Assembly (NCBI GenBank): GCA_022736715.1 | Contig: DZDJ01000011.1 | Span: 1 to 64,000, forward strand | Length of the DNA stretch: 64,000 bases | Origin: Edaphobacter aggregans | GTDB lineage: Bacteria > Acidobacteriota > Terriglobia > Terriglobales > Acidobacteriaceae | Reading direction: 5' to 3' | Translations under genes and position numbers: made by a program | Part shown: one piece after another, positions 26,368 to 34,889 of the stretch | Position numbering within the stretch: position 1 is the stretch's first letter | How the letters are laid out: each line of letters begins with the position of its first letter | Notes under the pieces: model-generated | What the model was told of the DNA's origin: nothing | Database searches by the model: none | What the model saw: only the letters and a program-made list of their open reading frames with translations

Positions 26368-27273
26368 TTAGCGGATGCGCACACCCATGCCATTCAGACG
26401 GGAGCGGGCCGCCATCGCTTCCGGAGAATTCGGATAGCGCTGGATCAGGCTCCGCAGCTCCTTGATGCCAGCCTCTGTCTGCTTGACGGCGATCAGGCTC
26501 TGCCCACGGCGTAACTGTGCGGATGGGATTTTGTTGTTGCCCGGGTAGCCAGAAAGCACCTTGTTGTAGTTCTTGATGGCGTCCACGTACTTGTGGGCCT
26601 TGAACTGGATTTCGCCCAGATAGAAGTAAGCATTGCCGGAGAGGTTGTTGTCCGGATAGTACTTGATCACATCGCCGAATTCCGAGGCGGCCAGTGTGAT
26701 ATTGCCGGCGTTGTAGTCCCCATAGGCTGTTTGGTAGAGCTGTTCCACTGGCGGCGCCGCAGGCGCGGGCGGTGCTGACGGGGCCGCATTGTCGAGTGGA
26801 GCACCGGCAGCATTGGGCTGCTGTGCTGTGCCGGCCACGCCACCAGGCTGGGGCAGGTTCTGCTGCACGGCCGCATTAATGGATTGCTGCTGGTTTTCGA
26901 TGTCCTGTAGCTGCTTGTTGATCTTGTCCAGCCTTGCCTGCAGCTCGTCGACGGAATCATTGAGAGCCTGAATCTGCCCGGAGACCTGGTCCAGCTTACC
27001 GCTCTGCGCATCCTGCTGCTGCGACATTGTCTTTTGCAGATTTGTCATGCTGGCCGACATGCTGTTGACGTTGTCCGTCGTCTGCTGCAACAGGCTTTTC
27101 AGGACGCCAATCTGTTCCGTATTGGACAGTTGCATCTTCAGCACAGCATCCTGCAACTGCTGCACCTGGGTCTGCAACTGGATGATTTCCTTGCTGACAG
27201 CGAAAGCGCGAGGAGCAGCGCAGAAGACCAGAAGCACAGTTGCGGAGACGAAAATTCCGATGGATTTCTTCAT
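26368..27273 (-). CDS. cpoB: Tol-Pal system protein CpoB/YbgF
   Basis: 301 residues from the ATG at 27273 (a GTG lies nine bases upstream in frame). Signal peptide (IGIFVSATVLLVFCAAPRAFA), a coiled-coil region (about 30-135, repeated LQ and QQ heptads), a Pro/Ala linker, then a TPR domain (about 175-295) with LYQTAYGDYNAG and NAYFYLGEIQFK. Periplasmic CpoB couples Tol-Pal to cell-wall synthesis during constriction in E. coli. Its place as last gene after pal, followed by a terminator, supports the assignment. Confidence 0.92.
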   Translation of the reverse strand: MKKSIGIFVSATVLLVFCAAPRAFAVSKEIIQLQTQVQQLQDAVLKMQLSNTEQIGVLKSLLQQTTDNVNSMSASMTNLQKTMSQQQDAQSGKLDQVSGQIQALNDSVDELQARLDKINKQLQDIENQQQSINAAVQQNLPQPGGVAGTAQQPNAAGAPLDNAAPSAPPAPAAPPVEQLYQTAYGDYNAGNITLAASEFGDVIKYYPDNNLSGNAYFYLGEIQFKAHKYVDAIKNYNKVLSGYPGNNKIPSAQLRRGQSLIAVKQTEAGIKELRSLIQRYPNSPEAMAARSRLNGMGVRIR

Positions 27274-27374
27274 GGTGTGCACCCGATGAAAGATTTTTAG
27301 CTCTGTCTTGTCTTTCGCGGCCGGCCAATGTTGCTCACAGGCAAAGCCAGGACAGATTGGATGCTAAAAGTGTA

Positions 27375-27421
27375 CGGCAGCAATGCCCTGCACGGCCAGT
27401 GGTGCAAGCGCATTGCTGCCG
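27375..27421 (-). other. Intercistronic inverted repeat between pal and cpoB
   Basis: A perfect 12-bp inverted repeat (CGGCAGCAATGC / GCATTGCTGCCG) spans 47 bases 16 bp after the pal stop, with an inner TGCAC/GTGCA pair. The following minus-strand bases contain only a short CTTTT, so it may be an attenuator or an mRNA-stabilising hairpin rather than a full terminator. Confidence 0.6.
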
Positions 27422-27437
27422 GTGGAACTGCAACAGT

Positions 27438-28190
27438 TTAGCGGTCCAGCGAGAACTGGTCGCGGCGGTTCTGCTGCCAGCAGCTCTCAGTCTCTTCCGT
27501 GCAGAACTGCTTTTCTTTGCCATAGCTGATGACGCGGATGCGGTTGGCGGCAACGCCTGCGTTCACCAGAGCCGTCTTGGCGGAGTTGGCGCGGTTTTCG
27601 CCCAGGGCCAGGTTGTACTCTGCCGAACCGCGATCATCGCAGTAGCCGCCGATCACGATGCGGACGCCCGGATGCGAGTTCAGGAAGGACGCCGACTGTT
27701 CCAGCGCAGCGCGGGCATCGGGACGGATGTCATAGCTGTCGTAATCGAAGAAGACCGGACGCACATTCTGCTCGAAGATGGTCTCGTCCGTATTGTCCGC
27801 CGCAGGGGCCGTTGGAACCTCAGGAACGCGAACTGTGACGCGCACATCCGCTTCCGCCGTGCCGCCGTCGCCCTTGGCCACCAGGTGGTAGTCGGTGGAA
27901 GTGGTGGGAGCAACGGTGCGGGTGCCATTGGCGTTCACCGGACCAACGCTGTCGATGCTGACGCTGTCGGCATTGGTGGTGCGCCAGTTGAGGACAACCG
28001 ACTGGCCGAGGTCAATGGCGACCGGGTCCGCCGTGATGTTGGCGGTCGGCGCCGGAGCTGCGGCCGGGGTTTCTGCGGGAAGCGGAGCTGCTGCCTGCTT
28101 CTTGTGGCAGCCCGTTACCAAAGCAAGAGATAAGAAAATGGCAGTTGTTGCAAGTGGCTTACGTTGCACGATGGTCATAAATCGGTTCAC
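27438..28190 (-). CDS. pal: Peptidoglycan-associated lipoprotein Pal
   Basis: 250 residues. Lipoprotein signal peptide with lipobox LVTGC (Cys about residue 28). An Ig-like/beta-sandwich segment (about 50-125, DPVAIDLGQSVVLNWRT) follows, which ordinary Pal lacks. The C-terminal OmpA domain (about 140-245) carries FDYDSYDIRP, GYCDDRGSAEYN and RVISYGKEKQFC, and anchors the outer membrane to diaminopimelate in the cell wall. It lies after tolB with 80 bp between them. Two extra cysteines near the end (FCTEETESCW) are a common Pal trait in this phylum. Confidence 0.93.
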   Translation of the reverse strand: MNRFMTIVQRKPLATTAIFLSLALVTGCHKKQAAAPLPAETPAAAPAPTANITADPVAIDLGQSVVLNWRTTNADSVSIDSVGPVNANGTRTVAPTTSTDYHLVAKGDGGTAEADVRVTVRVPEVPTAPAADNTDETIFEQNVRPVFFDYDSYDIRPDARAALEQSASFLNSHPGVRIVIGGYCDDRGSAEYNLALGENRANSAKTALVNAGVAANRIRVISYGKEKQFCTEETESCWQQNRRDQFSLDR

Positions 28191-28270
28191 GGTCTCCTCC
28201 TTGGGGATGACGCGATGACAAGTATTTCACTACAAATATATCGCACTGCGACATGCCTGCCGGGAGCAAA

Positions 28271-29632
28271 TCACTTCCAGCTCCAGTTGGGCATGTCGTT
28301 GCTGCCGTTCGTCGTCAGACGATGCCTCTGCGTTCCATCCGCAAGCATGGTCCAGATTTGATTGCGGTTGCCAACCTGGTCAGCGTAGACGATATGCCGT
28401 CCATCGGGAGACCAGGAGGGGAAGTCGCAGCGGCCGGAATCGTGTGTCAACTGGATCCAGCGCTTGGTGGCCACTTCCATCACGTAGATGTCCTGTCCGC
28501 CCGGCGCGCCCGGACCGTATTTGCGGTCCCAGGCAAAGGCGAGGAACTGCCCATTCGGAGACCAGGAGGGCGAGGTTGCGTAGCCGCCATCGGTCATGCG
28601 CTGTACGTTGGTGCCGTCCGCATCCATGATGTAGAGCTGCGGCAGGCCGGTGCGTCCGCTGATCCAGGCAATCTGCGAGTTGGTGCGCGGATTCCACACC
28701 GGGGAAACATCCGGTCCGCGGAAAGCGGTGATGCGGTGCAGATTGCTGCCATCGGGGTCAAGCGTCCAGATTTCCGGGTCGCCGGTGCGCGAGGACGAGA
28801 AGGCCAGGTGCTGGCCATCGGAAGACCATGCCGGGGAAAGATTCGTGCCGCCAAAGGCTGGAAAGCGCACCATGCGGTGCAGCAGCATGGAGTACATGCG
28901 GATGTTCCAGCCCTCGCGGCCAAGCGAGGCAAAGGCCAGCCGGGAACCGTCCGGCGAGATGCGCGGCGACAGAGAGACCGTGCCAAGATGCGTAATCTGC
29001 TGCTGGTTGGCTCCGTCGTAGTCCATTTCCCAGATTTCTTTGTTGCCGTGCTGCGAAGACACGTAGAAGATCTTGCTTTCTGCAATGCCCGGAACGCCAC
29101 CCCCCAGCCGGAAGATGATTTCATCGGCAAACTCGTGCGCAACCTGCCGCGCCATCTGGTCCGTGGCATTTTCGTTGTACTGCTTGCCCAGCACCTGCGG
29201 AGACTGCGCGTTCCTGGTGTCGTAGACCCAGCCGTTCACCACCATGCGGCCAGCCATCACGCTGAAAGAGCCAAAGGTGACCATGGCGGCATTCGACGGC
29301 GCGGCGCTCCACTGGCCCACACTCAGCTCTGTTGGTGAGCCGGGAGTGGCATCCGGCGCCATGCTCCTGGACACCATGTCGAAGATGCCGGCATTCGACA
29401 GGTCATTGTAGAGAACAGAATCGAAGGTGGCCTTTAGCGGCGTGGTCTGCGGATCAGTAGAAACGGGCTTGAAATTGGCAACGGCAATGCGGATTTTATC
29501 CATGCCGAGGTTGGTGCCGGTGCGTACCCAGTCCTGCGCAAGCGCAGATGCGCTGTACAGAAAGACGGCCGCGGCAGCGGTGGAGACGAGCAAAAGCTTA
29601 CGGAAGATTGGTGTCGTGCGGTGCATTCTCAT
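28271..29632 (-). CDS. tolB: Tol-Pal system beta-propeller protein TolB
   Basis: 453 residues. Signal peptide ending ASALAQ; N-terminal alpha/beta domain (about 35-190, IRIAVANFKPVS) that in E. coli meets Pal and TolA; then a six-blade propeller made of WD40-like PD40 repeats, visible as recurring SPRISPDGSRLAF, SPAWSSDGQHLAF, SPSWSPNGQFLAF and FPSWSPDGRHIVY. Periplasmic. It is the fourth gene of the tolQRA-B-pal-cpoB order. Full length and well conserved. Confidence 0.95.
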   Translation of the reverse strand: MRMHRTTPIFRKLLLVSTAAAAVFLYSASALAQDWVRTGTNLGMDKIRIAVANFKPVSTDPQTTPLKATFDSVLYNDLSNAGIFDMVSRSMAPDATPGSPTELSVGQWSAAPSNAAMVTFGSFSVMAGRMVVNGWVYDTRNAQSPQVLGKQYNENATDQMARQVAHEFADEIIFRLGGGVPGIAESKIFYVSSQHGNKEIWEMDYDGANQQQITHLGTVSLSPRISPDGSRLAFASLGREGWNIRMYSMLLHRMVRFPAFGGTNLSPAWSSDGQHLAFSSSRTGDPEIWTLDPDGSNLHRITAFRGPDVSPVWNPRTNSQIAWISGRTGLPQLYIMDADGTNVQRMTDGGYATSPSWSPNGQFLAFAWDRKYGPGAPGGQDIYVMEVATKRWIQLTHDSGRCDFPSWSPDGRHIVYADQVGNRNQIWTMLADGTQRHRLTTNGSNDMPNWSWK

Positions 29633-29672
29633 TACAGTAGACGCTCTCTGTCACGATTTGGTTGGCACTGCG

Positions 29673-30464
29673 TTATTGGTGGGCCACATAATCAAAGTAA
29701 TATTCCACGGTGATATAGCTGCCGTTGTAGCCAGGCGGCAACGGTCCGAAGTTATTCACCCTCTGCACGGCATGGAGGGCAGATATGTCCAGCGTTGGCG
29801 ACCCGCTTGGGGTCTCAATGCGGACATTGCTGGGCGTGCCATCGCGGGAAATATCGAAAAGCACGGTGGCTTTGCGGCCGTTGGAGGACTTCGGGTCCGC
29901 CTCGGCCCGTAGCCAGTTCTGTGACACGCGCTGGTTCACCACATTGACATACCAGGAAAAGCGGCTGCCGAAGTCCCCGCTCTTGACGGCCATGCTGGAT
30001 GTGCCATTCTGCGTCTGCACGGTGGACATGGCCACCGGCAGGCCCGCGGCTTCGCCATACGTAGCGCGATCCGGCTTCTGGACGGGCGGCTTGTACTGCG
30101 GCGGTTTCGGGTGCTGTTCCGGGGCGATCTTCTTGGGCGGCTTTTTCTTTTCCGGAATGGGAATCGCGTCCAGCGGCATTTTCTGTGCTGCTTGCGGCTT
30201 GGGCAGCTCAGGTGCCGGGCTGGGCGTCTCCGTTGCCAGCACGTTGTCCGTAGGCGGTTGCGTCTGCGGCAGCGGAATGGCGGAGACCATGGATGCCTGA
30301 ATCGCGCCTTGCGCCATCTGGGCGTCTCCCCACTCGCGTCCATGCCAGCGGAAGACCGCGTAGACCAAAATAAAACCGATGACAGCAAGATGAAGCAGCA
30401 CCGAACCGCCAAGGTTGTTGCCGAAGGGGTCGTTCCTGTTCCAGCTGCCTTTCGTCTGCGCCAT
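29673..30464 (-). CDS. TolA/TonB-like energy transducer
   Basis: 263 residues from the ATG at 30464; the frame extends upstream but those residues do not resemble the family. One N-terminal transmembrane helix (about 21-42, SVLLHLAVIGFILVYAVF), a Pro/Lys-rich periplasmic spacer (about 95-145, with EKKKPPKKIAPEQ), and a C-terminal TonB-like domain (about 180-260, ATVLFDISRDGTPSNVRI). Its position between tolR and tolB marks it as the TolA-equivalent, but its C-terminus is of TonB type, so it may also serve the TonB-dependent receptors. Confidence 0.88.
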   Translation of the reverse strand: MAQTKGSWNRNDPFGNNLGGSVLLHLAVIGFILVYAVFRWHGREWGDAQMAQGAIQASMVSAIPLPQTQPPTDNVLATETPSPAPELPKPQAAQKMPLDAIPIPEKKKPPKKIAPEQHPKPPQYKPPVQKPDRATYGEAAGLPVAMSTVQTQNGTSSMAVKSGDFGSRFSWYVNVVNQRVSQNWLRAEADPKSSNGRKATVLFDISRDGTPSNVRIETPSGSPTLDISALHAVQRVNNFGPLPPGYNGSYITVEYYFDYVAHQ

Positions 30465-30557
30465 GCCTGCTTCAGCTTTCCTGTGAAAACTGCCGGAGCG
30501 AGTGCTCCGGACGGGTACAAGTTGTCGATCCTGTGCAGCGCGAAGCCACACAAACGG

Positions 30558-30980
30558 CTATTGCGACTGTCTTTCCAGGGGCCGCGTAACAATGCTGATG
30601 TTGGTAATGCCTGCCTGCTTCACTGCATCCATGACGGAAGCAAATGCGCCAAAGGGGACCTTTTCATCGGCGCGCAGATAAATGACGCGCTGCGCGTTGT
30701 CCTCGTTTCCTGTGCGCAGCAGCGAAGGAAGATCGTTGATGTTCACCTGTTTGTCGCCAATGTAGACGCGCTGCTGCCGGTCAATCGTAACCACGGTGCG
30801 CTGCTGTGTGACTTCCTTGACGGTCCTGGTCTGTGGCACCGATACGTCAATGCCCGACTGCAGCACCGGAGCCGTGAGCATAAAGATGAGCAGCAGCACC
30901 AGCACCACGTCCACCAGCGGAACAATGTTGATCTCCGCCAGCGAGGTCTGCGTCCGTCCATTTTGCGCTGTAAAAGCCAT
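30558..30980 (-). CDS. tolR: TolR/ExbD-family proton-channel subunit
   Basis: 140 residues. Short cytoplasmic N-terminus, one transmembrane helix (about 19-41) whose conserved Asp in NIVPLVDVVLVLL takes part in proton transfer, then a periplasmic domain (about 60-135, GDKQVNINDLPSLLR, VIYLRADEKVPFG). With the TolQ homologue it forms the inner-membrane motor. The gap to tolQ is 23 bp, consistent with one operon. ExbD naming is equally possible by sequence; context favours TolR. Confidence 0.92.
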   Translation of the reverse strand: MAFTAQNGRTQTSLAEINIVPLVDVVLVLLLIFMLTAPVLQSGIDVSVPQTRTVKEVTQQRTVVTIDRQQRVYIGDKQVNINDLPSLLRTGNEDNAQRVIYLRADEKVPFGAFASVMDAVKQAGITNISIVTRPLERQSQ

Positions 30981-31003
30981 AATTCTTTCTGAACGCTCCG
31001 GCG

Positions 31004-31822
31004 TTAGTTGCGAAGACGTGGTTCACGGCGTGGATCGCGGGCTTCCCGCAGGTCCCGTGCTTCATCGTCCATCTGGGCCGCCGTTACGGAAAGCGCGGCA
31101 TTTTCAATGGCATTGATCAGCTCACGGGAGAAGTCGTCGGTTTTGGAGGCAAATTCCCGCAGACGGGCGGCAAACTGGTTGTATCCCACCACGGCGGGTA
31201 CGGCCACCAGCAGTCCGGCGGCGGTCGTAATCAGCGCTTCGGAAACGCCAGGCGCTACGGCGCGCAGGGTTGCGGCTCCGGCGGTTCCCAGCCCGTGAAA
31301 GGCATCAATGATGCCCATGGTGGTGCCGAAAAGGCCAACGTAGGTGGCAATGGAGCCGATGGTGGCCAGCGAGGTCATGCGTTGTTCCATGCCGGTCAGC
31401 GCTTCGCTGGAGGCCGTTTGAGCAGCGCGCTCCAGCGCGAGCGGATTGCGCGGCAGGCCCTTGCCGCCGGTCTGGCGCGTGTACTCGGCATAAATCTCAT
31501 CGAAGACGGCCACCAGCGGGCTGGGGCGGAACTGTTCGCTGACCGTGGCAATCTCGCTCAGGCGGCTGGCCTTGCGAAAGGCGCGCAGAAAGCGTGCCCC
31601 CTGCCGGCGGGCGCGCTTGAAGCCGGACCACTTCGACAGCATGATGCTCCAGGAGTACAGGCTCAGGAGCAGCAGCAGCCCCAGAACGGCCATGGCTACC
31701 GGACCGCTGTGATGAATCATCTCCAGCACGGCGCTGCCGCCGCTGGATGGAAGCGCAGCCTGGGTGGAGGCGTCGTCCTGTTGGAACAGGAGGAAGGTGG
31801 CAAGTGCTGTTAAGTGTGTCAT
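31004..31822 (-). CDS. tolQ: TolQ/ExbB-family proton-channel subunit
   Basis: 272 residues from the ATG at 31822; the longer upstream frame would overlap the recN promoter. Three transmembrane helices: about 38-58 (AVLGLLLLLSLYSW), about 155-178 (ATIGSIATYVGLFGTTMGII) and about 195-220 (ALITTAAGLLVAVPAVVGY). The last two belong to the MotA/TolQ/ExbB domain, with the conserved GLFGTTMGI. First gene of the Tol-Pal operon, divergent from recN. The C-terminal 30 residues are highly charged (Arg/Asp/Glu). Confidence 0.92.
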   Translation of the reverse strand: MTHLTALATFLLFQQDDASTQAALPSSGGSAVLEMIHHSGPVAMAVLGLLLLLSLYSWSIMLSKWSGFKRARRQGARFLRAFRKASRLSEIATVSEQFRPSPLVAVFDEIYAEYTRQTGGKGLPRNPLALERAAQTASSEALTGMEQRMTSLATIGSIATYVGLFGTTMGIIDAFHGLGTAGAATLRAVAPGVSEALITTAAGLLVAVPAVVGYNQFAARLREFASKTDDFSRELINAIENAALSVTAAQMDDEARDLREARDPRREPRLRN

Positions 31823-31959
31823 CGCGTTCTGCTCTAGTGTATAGACTCGGAAAGCGCTGTCCAAGTTGGTTTCCAGATTCCGGTAATTTTTGCCGGTGGA
31901 CTCTTCTGCGTTATGGGACGTGCTATGCTGCGCACTTAAAGGACACTTGAGGCAAGTCA

Positions 31960-33654
31960 ATGCTGCTGGAGCTGCGTGCGGAAAATTATGCTGTGATTGA
32001 CCATGCGGTCGCCGTTTTTGGGCCGGGGCTGAACCTTTTGACCGGGGAGACCGGGGCAGGGAAATCCATCCTGATCGACGCCCTGGCGTTGCTTCTGGGC
32101 GACAAAGGCTCGGCCGATGTGGTGCGTCATGGCGCGGAAAAGGCCGTGGTGAGCTGCGTTTTTGAGAGCACGCCCGGCGCGGAAGCGGTTCTGGAAACCA
32201 ACGGCATTGACCCGGCCGACGGCGAAATCCTGCTGCGGCGCGAGATCGCGCTCAGTGGTAAGGGGCGTGTCTTCATCAACAATCAACCGGCCACGGTGGG
32301 GGCCTTGCGGCAGCTTGCCCCGGAACTGGCGCTGGTGCATGCGCAGAGCGAAACCCTGGGTGCTTTTGACCAGGCACAGCAACGGGGCCTGCTGGACCGC
32401 TTTGGCAGCATCGGCACGGATGCGGTTACCGCAGCCTATGCGGCGTGGCAGGCTGTTAAAAATCGCCTGGAAGAGCTGGAACGCGACGAGCAGGACCGCT
32501 TGCGCCTGGCCGACCTTTGGGGCTTCCAGAAGCGGGAGATCGAGCAGGCGCAACTGGCGGCGGAGGATGAAGATGCGGCGCTCGAAACAGAAAAGCGCGT
32601 GCTGGCCAATGCGGAAAAGCTGTACGCGGCTGCGATGAGCGCGCAGGACCTGCTCTATGAATCGGAAACTTCTGCAGAAGCAGCGCTGCTGGCGGGGTTG
32701 AAGCATCTGGAAGATCTGGCCCGCTACGATACAAGGTTCGAGGATGCGGTGCAGACGCTGGCAGCGGCGCGGGCCACCGTGCAGGACATCAGCGCCACCA
32801 TGCGCGACTATGCCGAGGGCATCAATGCTTCGCCGGAGCGGCTGGCGGAAATCGAAGACCGGCTGGCAGCGCTCGACCGCCTGAAGCGCAAGTACGGGCA
32901 GACACTGGCAGGGGTGATGGCATACGGGGTTGAAGTTGCTGCAAAGCTGGCCGAGATTGAAAACCGCGACCAGTTGCTGGTGGAGTTGCGCAAGCAGATG
33001 GACAAGGAGGCTGTAGCCTATCGCATAGCAGCAAAAACCGTCACCGAGCTGCGCTCCGCGGCGGCAAAAAAGCTGGAAAAACTGGCCGAATCGCAGATCA
33101 ACGACCTGGCCATGAAGGTGCGGTTTGAGGTGCATGTTACGGTGCAGCAGGACCAGGACTACTGGTCGTCGCATGGCTGGGACCATGTGGAATATCGCAT
33201 TGCAACCAATGCCGGAGAACCACTGAAGCCGCTGGATGAGATTGCTTCGGGCGGAGAGATGTCGCGCGTGCTGCTGGCGCTGAAGGTCAGCGTGGAAGAG
33301 GGTGCCAATGCGGGAAGCAAAGGGAAAAAGCGCACCGTGCTGCCGCGCACGCTGGTTTTTGACGAAATTGACATCGGCATTGGCGGCCGGGCGGCGGAAG
33401 CGGTGGGGCAAAAGCTGAAGGCGTTGTCGCGCGCGCAGCAGGTGCTGTGCATTACGCATCTGCCCCAGATTGCCGCTTTTGCCGACCAGCATTTTCTGAT
33501 CGAAAAAACGGAAAAGAGCAGCCGCACCAGGACGACCGTCCGTCAAATGACAGAAAATGAACGCACGGAAGAGGTTGCACGTATGCTGAGTGGGTCTACC
33601 TTGACCGATACCAGCCTGAAGCACGCCGAGCAGATGCTGAAAGCCAGCCGTTGA
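31960..33654 (+). CDS. recN: DNA repair protein RecN
   Basis: 564 residues, an SMC-like ATPase that acts early in double-strand break repair. Walker A is GETGAGKSIL, the ABC-type signature is IASGGEMSRVLLALK and Walker B is TLVFDEIDIGIGG. The middle (about 165-380) is a coiled coil rich in Glu, Ala and Leu. The start ATG has GAGG about nine bases upstream. It reads away from the tol operon and toward ispH, 37 bp before it. Confidence 0.96.
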   Translation: MLLELRAENYAVIDHAVAVFGPGLNLLTGETGAGKSILIDALALLLGDKGSADVVRHGAEKAVVSCVFESTPGAEAVLETNGIDPADGEILLRREIALSGKGRVFINNQPATVGALRQLAPELALVHAQSETLGAFDQAQQRGLLDRFGSIGTDAVTAAYAAWQAVKNRLEELERDEQDRLRLADLWGFQKREIEQAQLAAEDEDAALETEKRVLANAEKLYAAAMSAQDLLYESETSAEAALLAGLKHLEDLARYDTRFEDAVQTLAAARATVQDISATMRDYAEGINASPERLAEIEDRLAALDRLKRKYGQTLAGVMAYGVEVAAKLAEIENRDQLLVELRKQMDKEAVAYRIAAKTVTELRSAAAKKLEKLAESQINDLAMKVRFEVHVTVQQDQDYWSSHGWDHVEYRIATNAGEPLKPLDEIASGGEMSRVLLALKVSVEEGANAGSKGKKRTVLPRTLVFDEIDIGIGGRAAEAVGQKLKALSRAQQVLCITHLPQIAAFADQHFLIEKTEKSSRTRTTVRQMTENERTEEVARMLSGSTLTDTSLKHAEQMLKASR

Positions 33655-33691
33655 GGCGGAGACACACTCCTGTGGTAAAACTGCACCATAG

Positions 33692-34765
33692 ATGGTTCAT
33701 CTTTCCGGTATCCACAGCAGCAAACAAGATATACTGGGAGACGTGAATACCATCGCATCTGAACCAACACTCAACGTCCCAGCCGACAACACTGCCGCCA
33801 CCAGGAAGGTGTTGCTGCTCAAGCCCCGCGGTTTCTGCGCCGGAGTGGTGCGCGCGGTCGATATCGTCAAGATTGCGCTGGAGACATTTGGCGCTCCGAT
33901 CTACGTCCGCAAGGAGATTGTTCACAACAGTTACGTGGTGAACGATCTGGCGGAAAAGGGTGCGATTTTCGTCAATGATCTGGACGAAGTTCCGGAAGGC
34001 AGGCGGGTCATCTTTTCCGCCCATGGTGTTTCTCCTGCCGTGCGGGAGCGCGCGAAGGAGCGCAACCTAAAGGTGATTGACGCCACCTGCCCGCTGGTGA
34101 CCAAGGTGCACGTGGAAGCGATCAAGTTTGCCCGGCAGGGTTACTCGCTGGTGCTGGTTGGTCATCGCGACCACGATGAGGTGGAAGGCACGCAGGGGGA
34201 AGCTCCGGATGTGACGCAGGTGGTCTCCACGGTGGAAGAAGTGGACCAGTTGCAGGTGCCGGATCCAAACCGCGTTGCCTATCTGACGCAGACCACGCTG
34301 AGCCTGGACGAAGCGCGCGACATGATCGAAGCGCTCAAGCGCAAGTTCCCCAACATTGTTGGTCCGCATGCGCAGGACATCTGCTACGCCACGGAAAATC
34401 GCCAGATTGCCGTGAAGAACGTCGCGTACAGTGCGGACCTGGTGCTGGTGGTAGGTTCCAACAATAGTTCGAACTCCAACCGTCTGGTGGAGGTCTCCCG
34501 CAATCTGAATACGGTGGCGTACCTGATTGATAACTCCTCGGCAATCGATGCTGCATGGCTGCAGAATGCAGGCACGGTCGCTGTTACGGCTGGCGCCTCT
34601 GCTCCGGAAATTCTGGTGGAGGAAGTGGTGGCATATCTGAGGGAGAATGGCTTTGGTTCGGTCGAAGAAGTGGAGGTCATGCCGGAAAATGTACGGTTTG
34701 GCCTGCCTCCGGAGATTGTGCAGGCCATTGCGGCGGCACCGGCGCAAACCTCCGCGACGGTTTAG
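33692..34765 (+). CDS. ispH: 4-hydroxy-3-methylbut-2-enyl diphosphate reductase
   Basis: 357 residues. Last step of the MEP pathway, giving IPP and DMAPP with a 4Fe-4S cluster. The three cluster cysteines are in RGFCAGVVRA, DATCPLVTKVH and QDICYATENRQ. The conserved HGVSP and SNNSSNSNRL blocks are present. A start further in (GTG at 33743) is possible, since the first 37 residues are not conserved in the family. It lies 124 bp ahead of shc on the same strand, so isoprenoid supply and hopanoid synthesis are physically linked. Confidence 0.95.
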   Translation: MVHLSGIHSSKQDILGDVNTIASEPTLNVPADNTAATRKVLLLKPRGFCAGVVRAVDIVKIALETFGAPIYVRKEIVHNSYVVNDLAEKGAIFVNDLDEVPEGRRVIFSAHGVSPAVRERAKERNLKVIDATCPLVTKVHVEAIKFARQGYSLVLVGHRDHDEVEGTQGEAPDVTQVVSTVEEVDQLQVPDPNRVAYLTQTTLSLDEARDMIEALKRKFPNIVGPHAQDICYATENRQIAVKNVAYSADLVLVVGSNNSSNSNRLVEVSRNLNTVAYLIDNSSAIDAAWLQNAGTVAVTAGASAPEILVEEVVAYLRENGFGSVEEVEVMPENVRFGLPPEIVQAIAAAPAQTSATV

Positions 34766-34889
34766 TGGCAGCGTAGAAGTCATAGCGATTGACTGCATCA
34801 ATTCCTTGATGGGCAGAGTCTAAAACATTGTTCGATCAAGAGAGTTTTTCAGAAGAGTTTTGAGCTTTATTTTGAGCGCTGATCTAAAC

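Noticed and set aside
31957..33624. Minus-strand frame of 555 codons
   Set aside because: Exact antisense of recN; high GC keeps shadow frames open.
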